From: a virus
IMG/VR virus record: IMGVR_UViG_3300044522_000373
Coordinates: 1-37,792 of that record
Reading direction: 5' to 3' (one strand)
Length of the DNA: 37,792 bases
Part shown: piece by piece, positions 1-6,754 of the stretch
Position numbering within the stretch: position 1 is the stretch's first letter
Layout of the letters: each line of letters begins with the position of its first letter
Notes under the pieces: model-generated
What the model was told of the DNA's origin: nothing
Databases searched by the model: none
The model's input: the letters and a program-made list of their open reading frames with translations, nothing else
Made by a program: the position numbers and the translations under genes

Positions 1-127
1 AACAAGTTGTCTGATTGTCAGGTTGCGGGTCTTGACAGCTCGCTTTTTTGGCTTCCGCTTTGTTTTTGATTTGGCCTGCTGCATTCGTGGCTATTTAGGA
101 AGGAAGGAACCCCCTGGGAATTTTTGT
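1..127. repeat. Terminal direct repeat, left copy (contig closure)
   Basis: This 127-bp stretch is identical to 37666-37792. Both copies carry the 5' end of the small terminase gene. An exact repeat of an odd k-mer-like length at both ends is what an assembler leaves when it closes a circle, so the simplest reading is a circular or circularly permuted genome of about 37,665 bp, not a biological terminal repeat. Confidence 0.9.
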
Positions 128-196
128 CAGTCGCGAACAGCCCGCAGTGCTTTACCTGCGCGCCCACCGGGGGTGCCTGGGAGGACCCATGATTTT
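85..196. other. Intergenic region upstream of the small terminase gene (candidate cos/pac area)
   Basis: This roughly 110-bp gap separates the BppU-like gene from terS once the circle is closed. On the minus strand it has a TTCC-repeat stretch (TTCCTTCCTTCC) and an imperfect dyad around GGGTCC/GGCACCC near 170-190. In lambda-type phages with GpA/Nu1 terminases the cos site lies just before terS, so this is the natural place to look. I see no feature that proves a cos site, and no convincing terS ribosome binding site beyond weak purines. Confidence 0.3.
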
Positions 197-586
197 CTAG
201 GCATCGATGGCATCTTGATAAGCCTCTTCACCCGTCTGTGTATCGCTATCAATGATGATCCTCAAATCCTTCTGTCTGACTGGGACAGCATCTGTCTGCC
301 CTGATTCGGTCACAAGAAACGTACCCCAATAAACACCAGCCGCATCAACACCAGTTGAGCTGAAGTCGTAGTTGACAGTCCCACTTGCAGCTGTCACCAC
401 AGTGACGCCCGTTGATGTCGCCGCAATCTTCGTCGTCCCATCGGCAGCGTTGACCATCTTGAACGTGACCGTCAGCCCTGTGAGGTTGATAGCCGCGAGC
501 GTGCCAGTTGAATCGGGCTGCTGTAATGTGACCGGCAATACTGTCCGCAGATCCCCAACCCTTCGACGATGTGTCTGTGCTGTCAT
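197..586 (-). CDS. BppU-like baseplate/tail adhesin protein
   Basis: The 129-aa product has the layout of the N-terminal domain of phage baseplate upper proteins (BppU family). A leading VGDLRTVLPVTL strand is followed by an Ig-like beta sandwich with the pattern NLTGLTVTFKM, a central GTVNYDFS stretch, AAGVYWGTFLVTE, and a final basic strand. In BppU this domain anchors receptor-binding proteins to the tail tip. It is the last of three adhesin-type genes and its start overlaps the stop of the 74-aa gene upstream (ATGA). No catalytic motif is visible. Assignment to a tail-tip structural role is good; the exact partner is unknown. Confidence 0.65.
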   Translation of the reverse strand: MTAQTHRRRVGDLRTVLPVTLQQPDSTGTLAAINLTGLTVTFKMVNAADGTTKIAATSTGVTVVTAASGTVNYDFSSTGVDAAGVYWGTFLVTESGQTDAVPVRQKDLRIIIDSDTQTGEEAYQDAIDA

Positions 587-807
587 CGGCTTGATCCCTC
601 AATAGTCAATCGCTGCTGTGATGTGCCGTTTGTGGCCAGTCGCTCCATTGACGTACCCTCAACGGCCATTCGTTTCATCGATGTACCAATCAGTGAAAGG
701 CGTGTCGTGACGATGGCCGCGTTGACAGCCTCCTCAACCCCGCCCCAAGTCCTCGCATTAAACGTCCGAGCCGCAAACGCCCGCTGCCCAAATGTTCTCA
801 GGCTCAT
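583..807 (-). CDS. Small tail-fibre-associated protein with a 10-residue tandem repeat
   Basis: This 74-aa protein is translationally coupled on both sides by ATGA overlaps with the fibre-like gene upstream and the BppU-like gene downstream. The C-terminal half is repetitive with a strict period of ten residues: GTSMKRMAVE, GTSMERLATN, GTSQQRLTIE, then GSSR. The alternating hydrophobic and polar pattern suggests short beta strands of a solenoid or trimeric shaft. The N-terminal part is Ala/Arg rich. I do not recognise a family. Position between two adhesin genes suggests a tail-tip or fibre accessory role. Confidence 0.6.
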   Translation of the reverse strand: MSLRTFGQRAFAARTFNARTWGGVEEAVNAAIVTTRLSLIGTSMKRMAVEGTSMERLATNGTSQQRLTIEGSSR

Positions 808-1634
808 GTCACCACCACTGCGGATCTGTTGCCGCTTGAATCGACTGTAATCGTCAGCGTCGCGGAAGGCCCGACAAACACTTCGGTGGATGTCCCAGCT
901 CCGGTGACAGTGCCCGATGTGGCCGCTTCGATTTTGTTGATCTTCGTCGAGGTAGCGGAGTCCAGTGCCGCTGCTATTCTGCCTGATTCCAAAGCCGCCG
1001 GAAGTCGCGTCTGAATGTCGTTTGTGTCACTCTGCACTGTTGCAATCGCTGCAAGAACAGCATCGTCGGCAGTGCCGAGGGCAGTCGCGAGTTCGGCGTT
1101 CGTTGGCAGATCGTCTACACTGGCCTGTGTCGCAAGTCCGCTCTGGATCTCTGTGACTGCATCTGCTGCAAGGGATGAAGCGTTGACTGCGTTGGATGCG
1201 ATCGACGCAACCTTGACCTCTGGGATTCCAGCCGCTGCTGTCAGTGCAGTGCCGCCGAACTTCCTCACGTCCACTGGCAACGGCCTGCAGTCGATCCTTA
1301 ATGCGGTCGGCAGTAGATTCGTGGCACCGTACAAATAGAGCGTCACAAATCCTTCAGTGTCCACCGCTGCATTAGGGATGTCGAGGCGATAAACGCCCTT
1401 CATGTCCGTTGCATCAATTTCCACGAAACCACCGCTTGACCATGCACCGCCAACCGTCTGAGTTGCGAGCGTAATAGCAGTACGCGAACCTGTGGCCCCT
1501 TTGCGATAGGACGCAACGAGACTGGCTGAATTGTAAACCAATCCCGCAAGCCCCTGTCCTGTCGAACTACTGGAGTCCTGTAAAAAGATGTCAATGGTCT
1601 GACTCGTCAGGCCCGCGTAAACATATTCGCTCAT
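804..1634 (-). CDS. Tail fibre / baseplate-associated structural protein
   Basis: This 276-aa protein starts with a module I recognise from many phage tail proteins. It reads TSQTIDIFLQDSSSSTGQGL, then GLVYNSASLVASY, a SGGFVEIDATDMKGVYRLDIP segment split over a short linker, and a YLYGATNLLPT strand; the module covers residues 1-115. The rest is low-complexity, Ala/Ser/Thr rich and probably helical and trimeric (140-240). A short beta-rich end carries VFVGPSATLTITVDSSGN. It overlaps the beta-helix gene upstream (ATGA at 1631-1634) and the 74-aa gene downstream. Host adhesion is inferred from context; no enzyme motif is present. Confidence 0.6.
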   Translation of the reverse strand: MSEYVYAGLTSQTIDIFLQDSSSSTGQGLAGLVYNSASLVASYRKGATGSRTAITLATQTVGGAWSSGGFVEIDATDMKGVYRLDIPNAAVDTEGFVTLYLYGATNLLPTALRIDCRPLPVDVRKFGGTALTAAAGIPEVKVASIASNAVNASSLAADAVTEIQSGLATQASVDDLPTNAELATALGTADDAVLAAIATVQSDTNDIQTRLPAALESGRIAAALDSATSTKINKIEAATSGTVTGAGTSTEVFVGPSATLTITVDSSGNRSAVVVT

Positions 1635-3034
1635 CTCATACCCCCGTGCATTCCGCGAGCTATTGGAATTCCGCTCGATCCACTCGCCTGAGACTGTGCT
1701 GCCCCGATATCTGGATAGCCGACAGTGCCTGCGTATCCGCTAAGGGTTTGCCTGAAGTACCCGCGAGCAGCGCCTTTTGAGGCTGCCAAACTGATTCGAA
1801 AATCACCGTTGGCCGGATCAGTCCACGGTGTAACATCTGATGCGTACGACACGCTTCCGACCTCAAGACCACCAGCATTGAAACTGACAGTGCCGGACGT
1901 ATTAATCTGCGTCCCTGTGCCGAATCCGCAATTCAGCAACAACGCTCTCGCCCATCCTGCAGAACCGCAAGTCACACCCCAGCCGCCATTTTTTACAAAG
2001 TTGCAACTGTCGATCACGCTACGACGATTGCTGCCACCGATGGCTAAGCCAGTCCCACTATTGTTGTAAAAATCACACCGCAAATAATCACCCGATTGAA
2101 GTGCTGATAGCCCTGAGCTGGTGTTGTTGGCAAAGATGCAATCCTTGATGACCGTTCCATCGAGGTTCGCCGATGCTCCAAAACCTGTGTTTGAATGGTA
2201 AATGTTACGAATAATCTGGCCACCGCTGTTATAAAGTGAACCTCCGAGTCCAGTGTTTGACTTGTTTCCCGCATAGACGCAGCACTCTATTGTGTTGGTT
2301 ATCGCAGTACACCACCCGCGAAAGTCATGAAACGAACATCGCCAGAAGACTGATGCTGCTGAACCTGTAACTCCGTTTGCGACTCCAGTGGCACCGTTGT
2401 TACAAAATTCGATCGAGTCGATTACTACGTTGTTTTGCGACGTGAAAAGAATAAACGATGCACCTGTAGTTCCACCGTCGAACTTTGCTAAACCTCCATC
2501 ACCGTAAGTCGTTGTGTAGCCTGCAATCCATGTGTGCGTCGGGCCTCCGTTGACGTTGAGGTTCGACGTTGTTGAGTAGGTCTTGTCCGATTTAAAATTG
2601 ATTCGAACAACACCTCCAGCCGCATTTTGCTGGCCACCTGCGTCGATGCCAACTAACGGCCATCGACTTGTGCCGTTTGGACCTTCCCACGCACCGCCGA
2701 TTTTCGCCGTTCGATTACTTGTGCCGTTGACTGGAGCGGTGCCAATTTTTGCTGTCAGTGACACCGTGATCGTCGTCGTTGTGCGTGCTGTCACGCGACC
2801 AACAAAACCAGTCTCAGACGATCCGTCCGCGTAGACAGATGCGAAATCGCCCACAGCCACACCATCAGCGACAGGGTCTCCAGACGCGACGGTGAAAACG
2901 CCTGTCCCCGCCACCCAAGACCCTGAGGCATATGTCAAGTCAGCAGAGGTTCCCGGCTCAGTACTGCTGCCAGTGCGAGTTCCTGCGTTGAGATTACTGC
3001 CGCCGGAACGGCAGCAAAATTCAGTAAACGCCAT
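1631..3034 (-). CDS. Right-handed beta-helix tail protein (tailspike-like adhesin)
   Basis: This 467-aa protein begins with a Ser/Thr/Gly-rich entry domain (1-120). From about 150 to 400 it shows the regular turns of a parallel beta helix: repeated strands with Asn or Cys ladders such as VIDSIEFCNNG, VFWRCSFHDF, TIECCVYAGN, VIKDCIFANN, YLRCDFYNNSG and VIDSCNFVKNG. This fold is typical of tailspikes and polysaccharide-binding or -cleaving phage adhesins. No lyase or hydrolase active site can be assigned by eye. The many cysteines placed at equivalent rungs are unusual. The start overlaps the stop of the gene upstream as TAATG. Confidence 0.65.
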   Translation of the reverse strand: MAFTEFCCRSGGSNLNAGTRTGSSTEPGTSADLTYASGSWVAGTGVFTVASGDPVADGVAVGDFASVYADGSSETGFVGRVTARTTTTITVSLTAKIGTAPVNGTSNRTAKIGGAWEGPNGTSRWPLVGIDAGGQQNAAGGVVRINFKSDKTYSTTSNLNVNGGPTHTWIAGYTTTYGDGGLAKFDGGTTGASFILFTSQNNVVIDSIEFCNNGATGVANGVTGSAASVFWRCSFHDFRGWCTAITNTIECCVYAGNKSNTGLGGSLYNSGGQIIRNIYHSNTGFGASANLDGTVIKDCIFANNTSSGLSALQSGDYLRCDFYNNSGTGLAIGGSNRRSVIDSCNFVKNGGWGVTCGSAGWARALLLNCGFGTGTQINTSGTVSFNAGGLEVGSVSYASDVTPWTDPANGDFRISLAASKGAARGYFRQTLSGYAGTVGYPDIGAAQSQASGSSGIPIARGMHGGMR

Positions 3035-3546
3035 TAAAATTGCTTCCCGGCAAGTGCAGTATTGACGCCAGCCACGTCACCAGCAGCGATCAGTGGATTT
3101 ACTGTTTCGTTGAGCCACGTCACCCACTCGGCATTGAGTGAGTCAACAGCCCATGCAGACTGACAGTCGTCTGCTGTAGCATCTGATAGCGACGTATAAG
3201 TCAATCCAGCCGCCAGTGCCGCCGACTTCAGTTCCGCTGGCCATCCAGCAGCATCGGCAAGCCCAGCAATCATGACCTGCCGTTCGTCAGTGTGCAGTTG
3301 CAAGCCCGTGATGTTTAACGCCAACCATGCACCAGCAAAGATCGGATTAGTTGCTCCAGCCGCTTGAATCGTGCCGCCAATCACCGCTGCTGATTCCGCC
3401 CCGAGCAGTGTGATCAGGTCCGCCATCGTCCAGCTTTTTGGATTGCGGACGGCTACAGTCTGCGCGTTTAGGGTGGCAGAGACTGCTGACCAATTACCAG
3501 CCTGAGCGGATGCAAGTGCGTGTGTTTTGATGAGATCAATCAGCAT
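3034..3546 (-). CDS. Hypothetical phage protein, helical
   Basis: I chose the ATG at 3546 because a TTGGAGAAAACA ribosome binding site precedes it; an in-frame GTG at 3567 exists without a comparable site. The 170-aa product is rich in Ala, Leu and Trp and predicted to be mostly helical. Two small WTMADL/WLNETV-like tryptophan motifs flank the centre (LLGAESAAVIGGT, LALNITGLQL). No signal peptide, membrane segment or family motif is recognised. It sits between the tiny membrane proteins of the lysis region and the beta-helix adhesin, to which it is coupled by a TAATG junction, so a tail-tip accessory role is the contextual guess. Confidence 0.55.
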   Translation of the reverse strand: MLIDLIKTHALASAQAGNWSAVSATLNAQTVAVRNPKSWTMADLITLLGAESAAVIGGTIQAAGATNPIFAGAWLALNITGLQLHTDERQVMIAGLADAAGWPAELKSAALAAGLTYTSLSDATADDCQSAWAVDSLNAEWVTWLNETVNPLIAAGDVAGVNTALAGKQF

Positions 3547-3567
3547 TGTTTTCTCCAATGTTTTCAC

Positions 3568-3594
3568 AAGCAGCGGAATCGAAGCCCGCTGCTT
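3568..3594 (-). other. 9-bp stem hairpin overlapping a stop codon
   Basis: AAGCAGCGG (3568-3576) pairs perfectly with CCGCTGCTT (3586-3594) around a 9-nt loop. It overlaps the stop codon of the 30-aa gene and ends about 20 nt before the start of the next gene. No T-run follows on the minus strand, so it is more likely an mRNA processing or translational spacing element than a terminator. Confidence 0.4.
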
Positions 3595-3685
3595 ACGACT
3601 GTTTCCAAATCCAATAAACCATTCCGCCGGTCAAGTCCCAGACCAGCGAAAGCAAGAACGCTATGATTCCGATTATCTGGCTCAT
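3593..3685 (-). CDS. 30-aa single-pass membrane micro-protein
   Basis: This short frame encodes 30 residues starting MSQIIGIIAFLLSLVWDLT and ending WIWKQS, essentially one hydrophobic helix with a basic end. Its ATG overlaps the stop of the 73-aa membrane protein upstream (ATGA), the same coupling used throughout this operon, which is the main support for it being real. Its place in the run of membrane genes after the lysis genes suggests a role in lysis or membrane disruption, but no family is recognised. Confidence 0.5.
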   Translation of the reverse strand: MSQIIGIIAFLLSLVWDLTGGMVYWIWKQS

Positions 3686-3903
3686 TTGTTGTCGCTCAAT
3701 CGGCCTTCCAGCCGTCCTACTGTTGTGCTGATTTCTGCGATGTTTTGGTGCATCGTCTCGACTCGGTCGTTTAATGATTTCCGATCGTCCTTGCATTCGC
3801 GGAGCTCCATCGTAAACCATAGCCACATCTTCGCGACAGCGCCGCTTAAAACCGCTCCGAGTGCAGTAATTATACCGAGTATTATTTCTGCTGATATATT
3901 CAC
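3682..3903 (-). CDS. Membrane protein with coiled coil (XhlA/second-holin-like)
   Basis: I place the start at a GTG (3903) that overlaps the preceding TGA as GTGA, matching the coupling of its neighbours; a longer frame from 3924 would overlap the upstream gene by 25 bp. The 73-aa product has one hydrophobic helix (about 5-30, IILGIITALGAVLSGAVAK) followed by a charged heptad-like region (RECKDDRKSLNDRVETM...). This layout resembles small hemolysin/XhlA-like phage proteins with the opposite order, or an accessory holin. It is one of three consecutive membrane proteins. Function is inferred only from topology and context. Confidence 0.5.
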   Translation of the reverse strand: MNISAEIILGIITALGAVLSGAVAKMWLWFTMELRECKDDRKSLNDRVETMHQNIAEISTTVGRLEGRLSDNK

Positions 3904-4193
3904 CGTGTTCGCTCCCACAGCCACTCGATTACAAGCACGGCTAGCTGCTTAAAAAACAGCGACAGCAGCAGCGTCATGAACGGAGCCACCATCTCAACCG
4001 CCGCCTCTTTCGTCAACGGCGGATCGTCGCCATTCATCACCGCAAAATATCTCTCGACAATCTTGCTGACCTTGTCTCGCTTGCCCGATCGCTTTGGATT
4101 GTCGCGACCGGCTGCCAACGGCTGGCACTGGAAATGCTTCCATGCATCCGATTCGATTTGGTAAATATCGTTGTCTAAAAATGCTGCTGTCAT
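3900..4193 (-). CDS. Small membrane protein of the lysis region
   Basis: Starting at the ATG that overlaps the upstream stop (ATGA at 4190-4193), this encodes 97 aa. Residues 1-60 are polar and rich in Lys/Arg/Asp (GRDNPKRSGKRDKVSKIVERY). Residues 68-95 form a strong hydrophobic helix (MVAPFMTLLLSLFFKQLAV) followed by a basic WLWERTR end. A C-terminal anchor with a soluble N-terminal domain is the visible topology. A longer upstream start would overlap the 95-aa gene deeply and is less likely. No family assigned. Confidence 0.5.
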   Translation of the reverse strand: MTAAFLDNDIYQIESDAWKHFQCQPLAAGRDNPKRSGKRDKVSKIVERYFAVMNGDDPPLTKEAAVEMVAPFMTLLLSLFFKQLAVLVIEWLWERTR

Positions 4194-4477
4194 TCGAATT
4201 CGATCCTCACATCGGCCCAAGGTCGCACACTGAACTCGATTCGATTTCTGTACTGTTTCACGGTCGTGATCCACGCATCAGGCCCCGGAGTTGCTACTCT
4301 CACGGCTTCTGAAAATCGCCAGACGATATGATCTTCTTCACGGGTGCCGACCGGCAAAAGCAATTCCCTTAGCTGAATCGTTCGGCCGCCAACTTCAAGC
4401 CGTCCCGTGTGAAACAAATCAAACAGCATTGCATTCGCTGTCGATTTCACTCGCTCTGTGATTCGCAGAAAGCTCAT
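4190..4477 (-). CDS. Hypothetical protein (95 aa)
   Basis: The start at 4477 overlaps the lipoprotein stop as ATGA. The 95-aa protein is predicted to be mainly beta: LFHTGRLEVGGRTIQLRELLLPVGT, then HIVWRFSEAVRVATPGPDAW (both read in pieces), and a final NRIEFSVRPWADVRIEFE. It has no signal or membrane segment and no motif I recognise. It lies inside an otherwise membrane-oriented operon after the lysis genes. A small soluble structural or regulatory role is possible; nothing in the sequence decides. Confidence 0.5.
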   Translation of the reverse strand: MSFLRITERVKSTANAMLFDLFHTGRLEVGGRTIQLRELLLPVGTREEDHIVWRFSEAVRVATPGPDAWITTVKQYRNRIEFSVRPWADVRIEFE

Positions 4478-5073
4478 CGGCGGCGTCCAAACAAGCCACG
4501 GCGAGGCGAAGGACAGACTCCGCCCGGACATTGCGACCCACGATTGATCATCTGCACCGGCTGTGATTTGTTCGCAACTTGCCGGCCCTCATGAGCCGCG
4601 GCGTGTGCATCGTGCATCTGCTGGTGAGTCATCCCGTCAGCAATGATCCCATGATCTTCGCGGAGGTGTTTTGCAGTTTCGAGGATTGTTGGATTCCAAT
4701 TCCCTTCGACGTTCCACTTCATAACGACGCTGGAAGAACGAACCGCAGGAGGTGAGGCAACCGGCTGGCTAGATTGAGACGGATTCGCCTGTGCGACCTC
4801 CTGCAGTTCGACGGCAGACTTGATCACCTCCTCCACTTTCGGGGTTTCGGATTCGACCTTGAGTGCTTCAATCTGGCCTTTTATCGCGGCCAGTGCGGTT
4901 GTGTTAGACTTCAGAATGACCAGTGATTCGTCTTGCTTTGAGACAATCACATCAGTGTTCTTCTTGAACCCACTCGACAACTCAGCGGCCCGTGCTTTGA
5001 TCTCCGCCGATGGCTCGCAGGAGCATGGATCACACCCAACCAGCATTGCAACGATTAGAATCCATCGCATCAC
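4474..5073 (-). CDS. Lipoprotein, possible outer spanin
   Basis: This 199-aa protein begins MMRWILIVAMLVGC, a short lipoprotein signal with an LVGC lipobox at Cys14, followed by a Cys-rich patch (DPCSCEPS). Residues 20-90 look like a coiled coil (SKQDESLVILKSN...IKGQIEALKVE), then a Pro/Ser/Gln linker, a HLREDHGI...HDAHAAAHEGR helical segment and a basic CPGGVCPSPRRGLFGRRR end. Location right after the protease and two genes after a holin suggests an outer-membrane lysis partner (o-spanin role), pairing with the inner-membrane protein at 5939-6418. It could also be a host-surface or exclusion lipoprotein. Confidence 0.6.
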   Translation of the reverse strand: MMRWILIVAMLVGCDPCSCEPSAEIKARAAELSSGFKKNTDVIVSKQDESLVILKSNTTALAAIKGQIEALKVESETPKVEEVIKSAVELQEVAQANPSQSSQPVASPPAVRSSSVVMKWNVEGNWNPTILETAKHLREDHGIIADGMTHQQMHDAHAAAHEGRQVANKSQPVQMINRGSQCPGGVCPSPRRGLFGRRR

Positions 5074-5942
5074 GCCACCCCCTGATTTCTTGTCCGAAAG
5101 TATCCGCCACCGCTGGCAACGCGATCGTGATACCGCTCGACAGGCTTGTCAGGCATGATCAGGTAGCCGCCGAATGGTTGCCATCGCTCTGACTGCAATT
5201 CGTCGTAGGCTTTGCGTGTCATCAAGTAAGCCCCGTAGCCGTGCGAATTCCAGACGACAAGCTGCCACACGCCATTGACGCGAATAGCCCCAATGATCTC
5301 AGTGGCATGTCCGCCACCGCCCTCCGGCGCGTCATCCATTGCCTTGAATCCGCCAATGCTTTGCTCACGGAACGGCCAGAATGTTCCGATGTGACCGACC
5401 GCTCCGACTGCAAGGCTGAGCAGGAACTGACTGAACTCAGGAAGCGGCCCCCGGCTGGCAACGTAAGTGTCTTGGATCTTCGCTGACTTCGCCCGCGTCT
5501 CGAATTTCACCACGTCGCGTTCGTAAGGTTGATAGGCCCAGTCGGATTCCAATGGAAGACCAGGAGCGACGCCCAGAGCTTTAATGCCATCAGTCCGCAG
5601 AATCGCACCGCTTTCGATTGTCGCGCCGGAGTCTCGACCGACACTGGTGCGGCCCATGATTCGCTCGGAACCCTGGTATCCGTAGGTATCCGAAAACTGA
5701 ACGATGTCACCAGTGACCCACTGCCATTGTGCTTCCGCACCGTTGGCCGTCGCGTTGCCTTCGCAGTCGTTTCGCTGCTGATTCTGCTTTCGCATGATCG
5801 TGATCAGCAGTCGAGTGCGTGCCTCTAATCGATCTTCCCAGCCTGGGAGGTCATCCGCCGCCATAGACTGGACTCGGAAGCCCGCAGCACATTCGCGGAT
5901 GCCTTCCGGTGTCGACGGGAGTAGTCCGAAGAATTCCATCAT
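5070..5942 (-). CDS. Papain-like (C1) cysteine protease, probable lysis enzyme
   Basis: This 290-aa protein shows the ordered elements of a papain-like peptidase. A Gln-rich QNQQRNDC segment carries candidate nucleophile Cys60, GGGGHATEIIG carries His212, and WNSHG carries Asn232, the counterpart of the family's NSWG. A QWVTGDIVQFSD stretch and a final FGGYLIMP strand fit the family ending. The usual CGSCW motif is degenerate. No signal peptide is seen. It follows a holin and a spanin-like gene and precedes a lipoprotein, exactly where an endolysin is expected, and no muramidase, amidase or transglycosylase is seen elsewhere. A protein-cleaving lysis enzyme is therefore inferred. A tail or head maturation protease is less likely by position. 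Confidence 0.7.
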   Translation of the reverse strand: MMEFFGLLPSTPEGIRECAAGFRVQSMAADDLPGWEDRLEARTRLLITIMRKQNQQRNDCEGNATANGAEAQWQWVTGDIVQFSDTYGYQGSERIMGRTSVGRDSGATIESGAILRTDGIKALGVAPGLPLESDWAYQPYERDVVKFETRAKSAKIQDTYVASRGPLPEFSQFLLSLAVGAVGHIGTFWPFREQSIGGFKAMDDAPEGGGGHATEIIGAIRVNGVWQLVVWNSHGYGAYLMTRKAYDELQSERWQPFGGYLIMPDKPVERYHDRVASGGGYFRTRNQGVA

Positions 5943-6418
5943 CGTGCGTACCTCCCAACGTGTGCCGCTTCTTTTTCAGCAGTCCATTGCTCGCCACCAA
6001 ACGCAGCAGCCTCAGCCGTCAGCAGCGTGGCCCATGCCGCGTCAGACTCCGGGAGATATTTCGCAGCCATCCAATCGGCAGAGGCTTTTTCGCTGGTGAT
6101 TTCACCGGCGCGGAGGGCTTTGGCTCGCTCTCCGGATAGTCGACGGAAGGCAGTTTCCTGAGTGTTGTAGACTGCGGAAACCGCGTCGGCCGGCGTTGGC
6201 CCCGGACTCACATCGATCCCACCAGCCGCCCAGATCCCGCCAAGACTGCCAAGCACCAGCAGCGATACCGCTTTCAGTCCCATCACGAGCCAAACCGGAA
6301 ACTCGACCGGCGTGCCGTAGTCGGTCGAATCGACGATTGGGACAGCAGGTTCCACAGGCACTTTTGCCCGTGGCTTGCGTTTTGCCGGTGCCTTCTTTGC
6401 GGGGGCTTTCTTTGCCAT
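5939..6418 (-). CDS. Inner-membrane protein with Lys/Ala-rich tail, spanin-like
   Basis: From the ATG at 6418, which overlaps the holin stop (TGATG), this encodes 159 aa. Residues 1-20 are a Lys/Ala/Pro repeat (AKKAPAKKAPAKRKPRAK). Residues about 44-67 form a transmembrane helix (WLVMGLKAVSLLVLGSLGG). The remainder is a mostly helical, Ala/Glu-rich domain ending in EKEAAHVGRYAR. Cytoplasmic basic tail, one membrane segment and a helical external domain match the topology of inner-membrane spanins. The gene is coupled to both the holin and the protease, supporting a lysis-cassette role. The function remains inferred. Confidence 0.55.
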   Translation of the reverse strand: MAKKAPAKKAPAKRKPRAKVPVEPAVPIVDSTDYGTPVEFPVWLVMGLKAVSLLVLGSLGGIWAAGGIDVSPGPTPADAVSAVYNTQETAFRRLSGERAKALRAGEITSEKASADWMAAKYLPESDAAWATLLTAEAAAFGGEQWTAEKEAAHVGRYAR

Positions 6419-6591
6419 CACTTCGCGGTCCTTTTTTGGACCAGCGACCACACAACTCCAGCAATCACAAGCAAGGCCCCGGCGACAGGCTCAATCTGCG
6501 AGCTGTCAAGCCACCCTTTTGCGACAGCCATTCCGCCGAGCGTCGTCAAAATATGACGGGCGAAACTGCCAATTATCAGCGATTTGTCCAC
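6418..6591 (-). CDS. Holin (Pam3-gp28-like small holin)
   Basis: This 57-aa frame starts at a GTG (6591) preceded by a strong GGAGG site seven bases upstream (6599-6603). The product reads MDKSLIIGSFARHILTTLGG, continues with VAKGWLDSSQIEP, then a hydrophobic VAGALLVIAGVVWSLVQK and a basic end. The RHILTTLGG...VAKGWL...GALL..AGVVWSL pattern is that of short phage holins of the Pam3 gp28 type. Holins make membrane lesions that let lysis enzymes out and set lysis timing. The next gene starts within the stop codon. Its leader RNA appears able to hide the ribosome binding site (see 6593-6661). Confidence 0.8.
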   Translation of the reverse strand: MDKSLIIGSFARHILTTLGGMAVAKGWLDSSQIEPVAGALLVIAGVVWSLVQKRTAK

Positions 6592-6592
6592 G

Positions 6593-6661
6593 GCTACACC
6601 TCCACCGCAAAGCGGCAGTCAAATCAGTTGAGATTTTTTGAGGTGTAGCGGTTCCACCGCT
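6593..6661 (-). promoter_or_regulatory. Holin leader RNA: RBS-sequestering stem and competing GGA hairpin
   Basis: On the minus strand GCTACACCTC (6640-6649) is perfectly complementary to GAGGTGTAGC (6593-6602), which includes most of the holin Shine-Dalgarno sequence. A second hairpin, AGCGGT-GGA-ACCGCT (6647-6661), shares its 3' three bases with the anti-SD strand, so the two structures compete. Its loop is GGA, the CsrA recognition triplet; the SD itself contains another GGA about 50 nt away. A small CCGC-TTT-GCGG hairpin (6605-6615) lies in the loop of the long stem. The phage encodes its own CsrA. Confidence 0.6.
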
Positions 6662-6667
6662 CGCTGC

Positions 6668-6695
6668 ATGTTATCGCAGATTTTTTATCTGTCCA
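6668..6695 (-). promoter_or_regulatory. Candidate promoter for the lysis/late operon
   Basis: On the minus strand TGGACA (6690-6695) and TAACAT (6668-6673) are separated by 16 bp, a fair sigma70-type match. The spacer contains the palindrome CAGATAAAAAATCTG. Expected transcription start is near 6661, precisely at the 5' base of the GGA hairpin of the holin leader, which makes the combination attractive. It is a pattern match only. Confidence 0.4.
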
Positions 6696-6754
6696 GGCCA
6701 AAACGAAAAAGTGCCGTAGGGTGTGGGGGCAGGAGAGGAAAACCAGTCCGCTGC

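Noticed and set aside
1-127. Biological direct terminal repeat of a T7- or T5-like phage
   Set aside because: It lies within the terS coding region, has a k-mer-like length, and the GpA-type terminase predicts cos or pac packaging; assembly closure is simpler.
3568-3594. An intrinsic terminator after the 30-aa gene
   Set aside because: The stem is strong but no T-run follows on the minus strand and the next gene's start is only about 20 bases away.
5909-6648. Plus-strand frames over the spanin and holin genes
   Set aside because: They are antisense to a coupled operon with good ribosome binding sites and show no domain pattern.
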